The notes under the pieces are model-generated. The model searched no databases. It was not told the DNA's origin and saw only the letters and a list, made by a program, of their open reading frames with translations. A stretch of DNA of 8,546 nucleotides from an uncultured Oscillospiraceae bacterium (lineage in GTDB: Bacteria; Bacillota; Clostridia; Oscillospirales; Oscillospiraceae), in assembly GCA_910577415.1 (NCBI GenBank), contig CAJTLK010000078.1, positions 1-8,546 of the forward strand, given 5' to 3'. The position numbers and the translations under genes are program-made. The number at the start of each line of letters is the position of its first letter. The first letter of the stretch is position 1. Shown piece after piece: positions 5,462-8,546 of the stretch.

Positions 5462-6075
5462 ACCTTTGGGAATTGGAAGAGACGTGCTGGGTACAGGGCT
5501 TCCATACCGTCTGCGGTGTAGATGAGGCCGGAGCCGGCCCGCTGGCGGGTCCGGTGTATGCCGGAGCGGTGATCCTGCCCCGGTACATAGAGCTTAAATG
5601 GCTCAATGATTCCAAGCAAGTGACGCCAAAGCGCCGGGAGGCCCTTTTTGATGAGATAAAGGAATGTGCCGAGGCATGGGCGACGGCCTGGGTAGAGGCG
5701 GAGGAGATCGACCAAACCGATATCCTCAGCGCCCGGATGAACGCCATGCAAAAGGCCATCGACGCGCTGACGGTAAGGCCGGACATTGCACTTATCGATG
5801 GCAACCGGGACAAGGGACAGACAGCCGCCGTTACTTCCCCCCACCGTTGCATTGTAAAGGGAGACAGCCTGTCGGCCAGCATTGCCGCCGCATCCATACT
5901 GGCAAAGGTGAGCCGGGACCGCTTCATGCTGGAGATGGCGGAGAAATATCCTGAATACCACTTTGAACAGCATAAGGGCTACGGCACCAAGCTTCATTAT
6001 GAAATGCTGGACAAGTACGGCCCCAGTCCCATCCACCGCAAAAGCTTTTTGAAGTTCTGGGAGGAAAAGCGATGA
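5458..6075 (+). CDS. rnhB: Ribonuclease HII
   Basis: This 205-aa enzyme cuts the RNA strand at RNA-DNA junctions and removes misincorporated ribonucleotides. The four acidic metal ligands are visible: D22 and E23 (VDEAG), D114 (LIDGN) and D136 (VKGD). The block SIAAASILAKVSRD (141-154) and HKGYGT (172-177) are also diagnostic. The usual DEAGRG motif reads DEAGAG here, with Ala at residue 26 in place of Arg. The motif's role in junction recognition rests largely on backbone contacts, so activity is likely kept. The start overlaps the rbgA stop as ATGA; GGAGG at 5443-5447 lies 10 bases upstream. Confidence 0.96.
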   Translation: MNLWELEETCWVQGFHTVCGVDEAGAGPLAGPVYAGAVILPRYIELKWLNDSKQVTPKRREALFDEIKECAEAWATAWVEAEEIDQTDILSARMNAMQKAIDALTVRPDIALIDGNRDKGQTAAVTSPHRCIVKGDSLSASIAAASILAKVSRDRFMLEMAEKYPEYHFEQHKGYGTKLHYEMLDKYGPSPIHRKSFLKFWEEKR

Positions 6076-6446
6076 GCGTTGGAGCAGAGCGGAAGCTGCT
6101 GGGCCGGTGGGGAGAGGATATGGTAGCCCGGGAGCTGCGGCGGCAGGGCTGTGCCATTGTAGCGGCGGGGTGGCAGTGCAGGCTGGGAGAGATCGACCTG
6201 ATTGCCACTGATAGAAAGTATCTTCGCTTTGTAGAGGTCAAGCTGCGGAAGAACGCCGCGCTCTATCAAGCGCGGGAGGCGGTAGACGCCAGAAAGCAGG
6301 CGAAGCTGAGGGCCGCCGCCCAGATGTATCTTGCCTGGAACCCGACACGGCTCCAGCCCCGGTTCGATGTGGCCGAGGTCTACGCCCCCCAGGGCATGGA
6401 GACCAGGTCGCCCAAAATCAATTACATTGAGGATGCTTTTCAATGA
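6072..6446 (+). CDS. yraN: YraN family protein (UPF0102), predicted nuclease-fold
   Basis: This 124-aa protein has the full UPF0102 signature: GRWGED near the N-terminus (residues 11-16), GEIDLIA (39-45) and FVEVK (53-57), then RFDVAEV (97-103). The D42, E55, K57 arrangement matches the D-(E)xK core of the restriction-endonuclease-like fold, so a nuclease or nucleic-acid repair role is usually assumed, although the cellular function is not well established. It follows rnhB with an ATGA overlap and a good GGGAGG site at 6059-6064. The rnhB-yraN pairing is common in Firmicutes, which supports a shared link to DNA or RNA processing. Length is normal. Confidence 0.94.
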   Translation: MSVGAERKLLGRWGEDMVARELRRQGCAIVAAGWQCRLGEIDLIATDRKYLRFVEVKLRKNAALYQAREAVDARKQAKLRAAAQMYLAWNPTRLQPRFDVAEVYAPQGMETRSPKINYIEDAFQ

Positions 6447-7387
6447 GGGTATTTGACGGACATTGTGATACTGTTTTGCGTCTCTACCAGGATGGCCGAA
6501 GTCTTTTTGAGAACGAAGGACATCTTGACCTGGTACGGATGGCAGCCCACGGGCAATGGGCACAGTTTTTTGCCCTTTTCTGGGATCAGGGCGAGAAGCT
6601 GCCTGCGCCGGAAAAGTCCTTATGGGACGTTTTTCAGGCAGAATATCAGGTTTTTACCAGGGAATTGGAGCGCAATTCGGACAAGCTGACGCTTTGCCGT
6701 ACCGCTGAGGAGATCAAGGGGGCTTGGGCGGCGGGAAGGCAAGCGGCGCTGCTCTCGGTGGAGGGGGCGGAACTGCTGGACTGCGACCTTTCCAAGCTGG
6801 AGCTGGCCTATAAGCTGGGCGTTCGGGCGGTAAACCTGACGTGGAACTATGAAAATGCTCTCTCGGGCAGCAACGCTCAGTCCCCGGAGAAGGGATTGAC
6901 GGAGCGGGGGAGGTCCTTTGTAAAGAGAATGCAGGAGCTGGGAATGCTGGTGGATGTGTCCCATCTGTCCGACCCAGGCTTCTGGGATGTGATGGAACTG
7001 GCGAAAAAGCCGGTCTTTGCCAGCCATTCCAACTCCCGAGCGGCGTGTCCGCACACAAGGAACTTGACCGATGAGCAATTTACTGCCATAATAGGAAATC
7101 ATGGCGTGGCGGGAATCAATATGTGCGACCTCTTTTTGGGGGCCGATCCTGACCTGGATACCGTCATAGCTCATATTGAGCATTGGCTGGGGCTTGGAGG
7201 AATGAAGAATATCTCCCTGGGCGGAGACTGGGACGGGATCGTCCATCCGCCCAAAGGGGTATTCGGCATCCAGGATCTGGACAAGCTGGTGGAGCGCCTA
7301 TTGGGCCGAAACTATTCGGAGGCTTTGATCAAAGACCTCCTGTGCAATAATTTGATGAGGGTCGTGAGTGAAGTATGTATTATGTGA
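6443..7387 (+). CDS. Membrane dipeptidase family (M19) zinc dipeptidase
   Basis: This 314-aa protein belongs to peptidase family M19 (renal/membrane dipeptidase, amidohydrolase-like barrel). Binuclear zinc positions are all present: H7 and D9 (DGHCDT), E107 (SVEGAE), H174 (DVSHLS), H195 (SHSNSR) and D262 (GGDWDG). The family hydrolyses dipeptides and often accepts a D-amino acid at the C-terminal position. No signal peptide or membrane segment is visible, so it is predicted to be cytoplasmic and may recycle peptides or cell-wall dipeptides; the substrate cannot be read from sequence. It overlaps yraN as ATGA with a weak GAGG at 6429-6432. Its last 13 bases overlap the start of thrC. It is an unusual addition behind rnhB-yraN. 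Confidence 0.93.
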   Translation: MRVFDGHCDTVLRLYQDGRSLFENEGHLDLVRMAAHGQWAQFFALFWDQGEKLPAPEKSLWDVFQAEYQVFTRELERNSDKLTLCRTAEEIKGAWAAGRQAALLSVEGAELLDCDLSKLELAYKLGVRAVNLTWNYENALSGSNAQSPEKGLTERGRSFVKRMQELGMLVDVSHLSDPGFWDVMELAKKPVFASHSNSRAACPHTRNLTDEQFTAIIGNHGVAGINMCDLFLGADPDLDTVIAHIEHWLGLGGMKNISLGGDWDGIVHPPKGVFGIQDLDKLVERLLGRNYSEALIKDLLCNNLMRVVSEVCIM

Positions 7388-8546
7388 GCACAAGAGACAG
7401 AATGCGGAAGACCGTTGTGTCGGGGGCCATTGCTTATGGACTTGCCCCTGATGGGGGGCTCTATACCCCGGAGGCGATCCCGTCTCTGGCCGGAAACGCC
7501 TTAAATACGCTGAAGCCTATGACCTACCAGCAGAGAGCGGTCTATTTGATGAACATGTTCCTGGACAACTATTCCGCCTCTGAGCTGAATGGCTTCTGCG
7601 CCAAAGCGTACAATGCCGAGAAGTTTGACGATCCCCGGATCGCCCCGGTGCGGAGGGTGGATGGGGATACCTATGCCTTGGAGCTGTGGCACGGACCTAC
7701 CTGCGCCTTTAAGGACCTGGCCCTTCAGATGCTGCCTCACCTGCTGACCTCCGCGCTGCGGAAGGAGGGAGAGGGAAAGACCGCGTGCATTCTGGTGGCG
7801 ACTTCCGGGGACACCGGCAAGGGCGCCCTGGAGGGGTTCAAGGATGTGCCCGGCACCCGTATTTTGGTGTTCTATCCCAAGGACGGCGTCTCCGCCATTC
7901 AGGAGCTTCAAATGCGCACCCAGGAGGGAGGAAACGTTGGGGTCTGCTCGGTGGTGGGCAACTTTGACGACGCCCAGACCGGGGTGAAAAAGCTCTTTGC
8001 CGATCCTGACTTCCGCGAGGAGTTGGCAAAGCAAGGCGTGTTTCTCTCCTCGGCCAATTCCATCAACTGGGGGCGTGTGCTGCCTCAGATCGTCTATTAT
8101 GTCTCGGCCTACTGCGACCTGATGAAGGAGGGGGCGCTGGAAAAGGGGGACAAGCTCAACGTCTGCGTACCTACCGGCAACTTCGGCGACATCCTGGCCG
8201 CCTGGTACGCCAAGCAGATGGGAGTGCCCTTGGGAAAACTGATCTGTGCCTCCAACAGCAACAATGTTCTTACCGATTTTATCCGTACCGGGGTCTATGA
8301 CCGCAACCGCCCCTTCCACAATACCATATCTCCATCCATGGATATTCTTATTTCCTCTAATCTGGAGCGGCTGCTCCACGCCTTCTCCAACGGCGACTGC
8401 GCTCAGGTGAAGGGATATATGGAGCAGCTTTCTGAGACCGGGCGTTACCAGGTCTCCAAGGAGATCATGTGGAAGCTGGAGCGGGACTTTGCCGCCTATT
8501 TCTGCGATGATGCGCAGACAAAGAAGACCATTGGAAAGGTCTGGAA
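7375..8546 (+). CDS. thrC: Threonine synthase, 3' end beyond window
   Basis: The reading frame is open from 7375 to the last base (390 complete codons, no stop); about 100 residues of a typical 490-500-aa enzyme are missing. Threonine synthase is a pyridoxal-phosphate enzyme converting O-phospho-L-homoserine to threonine. The PLP lysine is K113 in HGPTCAFKD. ATSGDTG (142-148) and PTGNFGD (266-272) are the typical substrate and phosphate-binding loops, and SNSNN lies at 293-297. The N-terminus MYYVSTRD with YGLAPDGGLYTPE fits the long bacterial class. The ATG at 7375 lies inside the dipeptidase gene (13-base overlap) with only a distant GAGGG at 7357-7361, so translational coupling is likely. 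An in-frame GTG at 7384 is possible but would remove the conserved start. No leader peptide or T-box precedes it. Confidence 0.96.
   Translation, partial: MYYVSTRDRMRKTVVSGAIAYGLAPDGGLYTPEAIPSLAGNALNTLKPMTYQQRAVYLMNMFLDNYSASELNGFCAKAYNAEKFDDPRIAPVRRVDGDTYALELWHGPTCAFKDLALQMLPHLLTSALRKEGEGKTACILVATSGDTGKGALEGFKDVPGTRILVFYPKDGVSAIQELQMRTQEGGNVGVCSVVGNFDDAQTGVKKLFADPDFREELAKQGVFLSSANSINWGRVLPQIVYYVSAYCDLMKEGALEKGDKLNVCVPTGNFGDILAAWYAKQMGVPLGKLICASNSNNVLTDFIRTGVYDRNRPFHNTISPSMDILISSNLERLLHAFSNGDCAQVKGYMEQLSETGRYQVSKEIMWKLERDFAAYFCDDAQTKKTIGKVW

Noticed and set aside
7501..8379. Long open frame opposite thrC (292 codons, minus strand)
   Set aside because: The plus-strand frame encodes unmistakable threonine synthase motifs throughout, so this is a shadow.
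1..8546. Mobile element, CRISPR array, phage or defence system
   Set aside because: No transposase, integrase, direct-repeat array or defence-family protein is visible; every sizeable frame is explained by a conserved chromosomal gene or is its shadow.

Overview
The window is a chromosomal, mostly housekeeping segment of an endospore-forming, GC-rich member of the Firmicutes. Three things point to Clostridia of the Oscillospiraceae/Ruminococcaceae type (Flavonifractor- or Oscillibacter-like): a class III (Firmicutes-type) fructose-1,6-bisphosphatase, a spoIVFA-spoIVFB-like pair that marks a sporulating lineage, and the gene order rplS-rbgA-rnhB-yraN combined with strong AGGAGG-type ribosome binding sites and GC-rich codon use. 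The exact genus is inference. I see no phage, transposon, CRISPR or toxin-antitoxin signature, and no clearly new multi-gene system.

Left part, minus strand (about 48-2318). fbp (650 aa) runs leftward from its own extended -10 promoter (2080-2108) to a hairpin terminator (48-78). Upstream of it, also leftward, is a self-contained tRNA-Pro(CGG) unit with a perfect TTGACA-17-TATAAT promoter and a terminator that begins one base after the CCA end.

Middle, plus strand (2384-3971). Two genes overlap by ATGA: a membrane-anchored M23/LytM-domain protein and a six-helix M50 site-2 protease. This is the SpoIVFA/SpoIVFB arrangement, which controls pro-sigma-K processing in the mother cell in Bacillus. 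A sigma-E-like promoter candidate lies just upstream. The M23 domain keeps all five catalytic-type residues and the protease has no C-terminal CBS domain, so the pair may work differently from the Bacillus one.

Right part, plus strand (4000-8546). rplS (ribosomal protein L19) has its own promoter, a folded 5' leader that fits an r-protein autoregulatory leader, and a strong terminator. A second promoter then starts a compact operon: rbgA (50S assembly GTPase), rnhB (RNase HII), yraN (UPF0102), an M19 dipeptidase and thrC (threonine synthase, cut by the window end). Junctions overlap by 4, 4, 4 and 13 bases, so the five genes are almost certainly co-transcribed and translationally coupled. rplS and rbgA belong together functionally (50S subunit and its maturation); rnhB and yraN are nucleic-acid enzymes; dipeptidase and thrC are amino-acid metabolism genes attached to the end.
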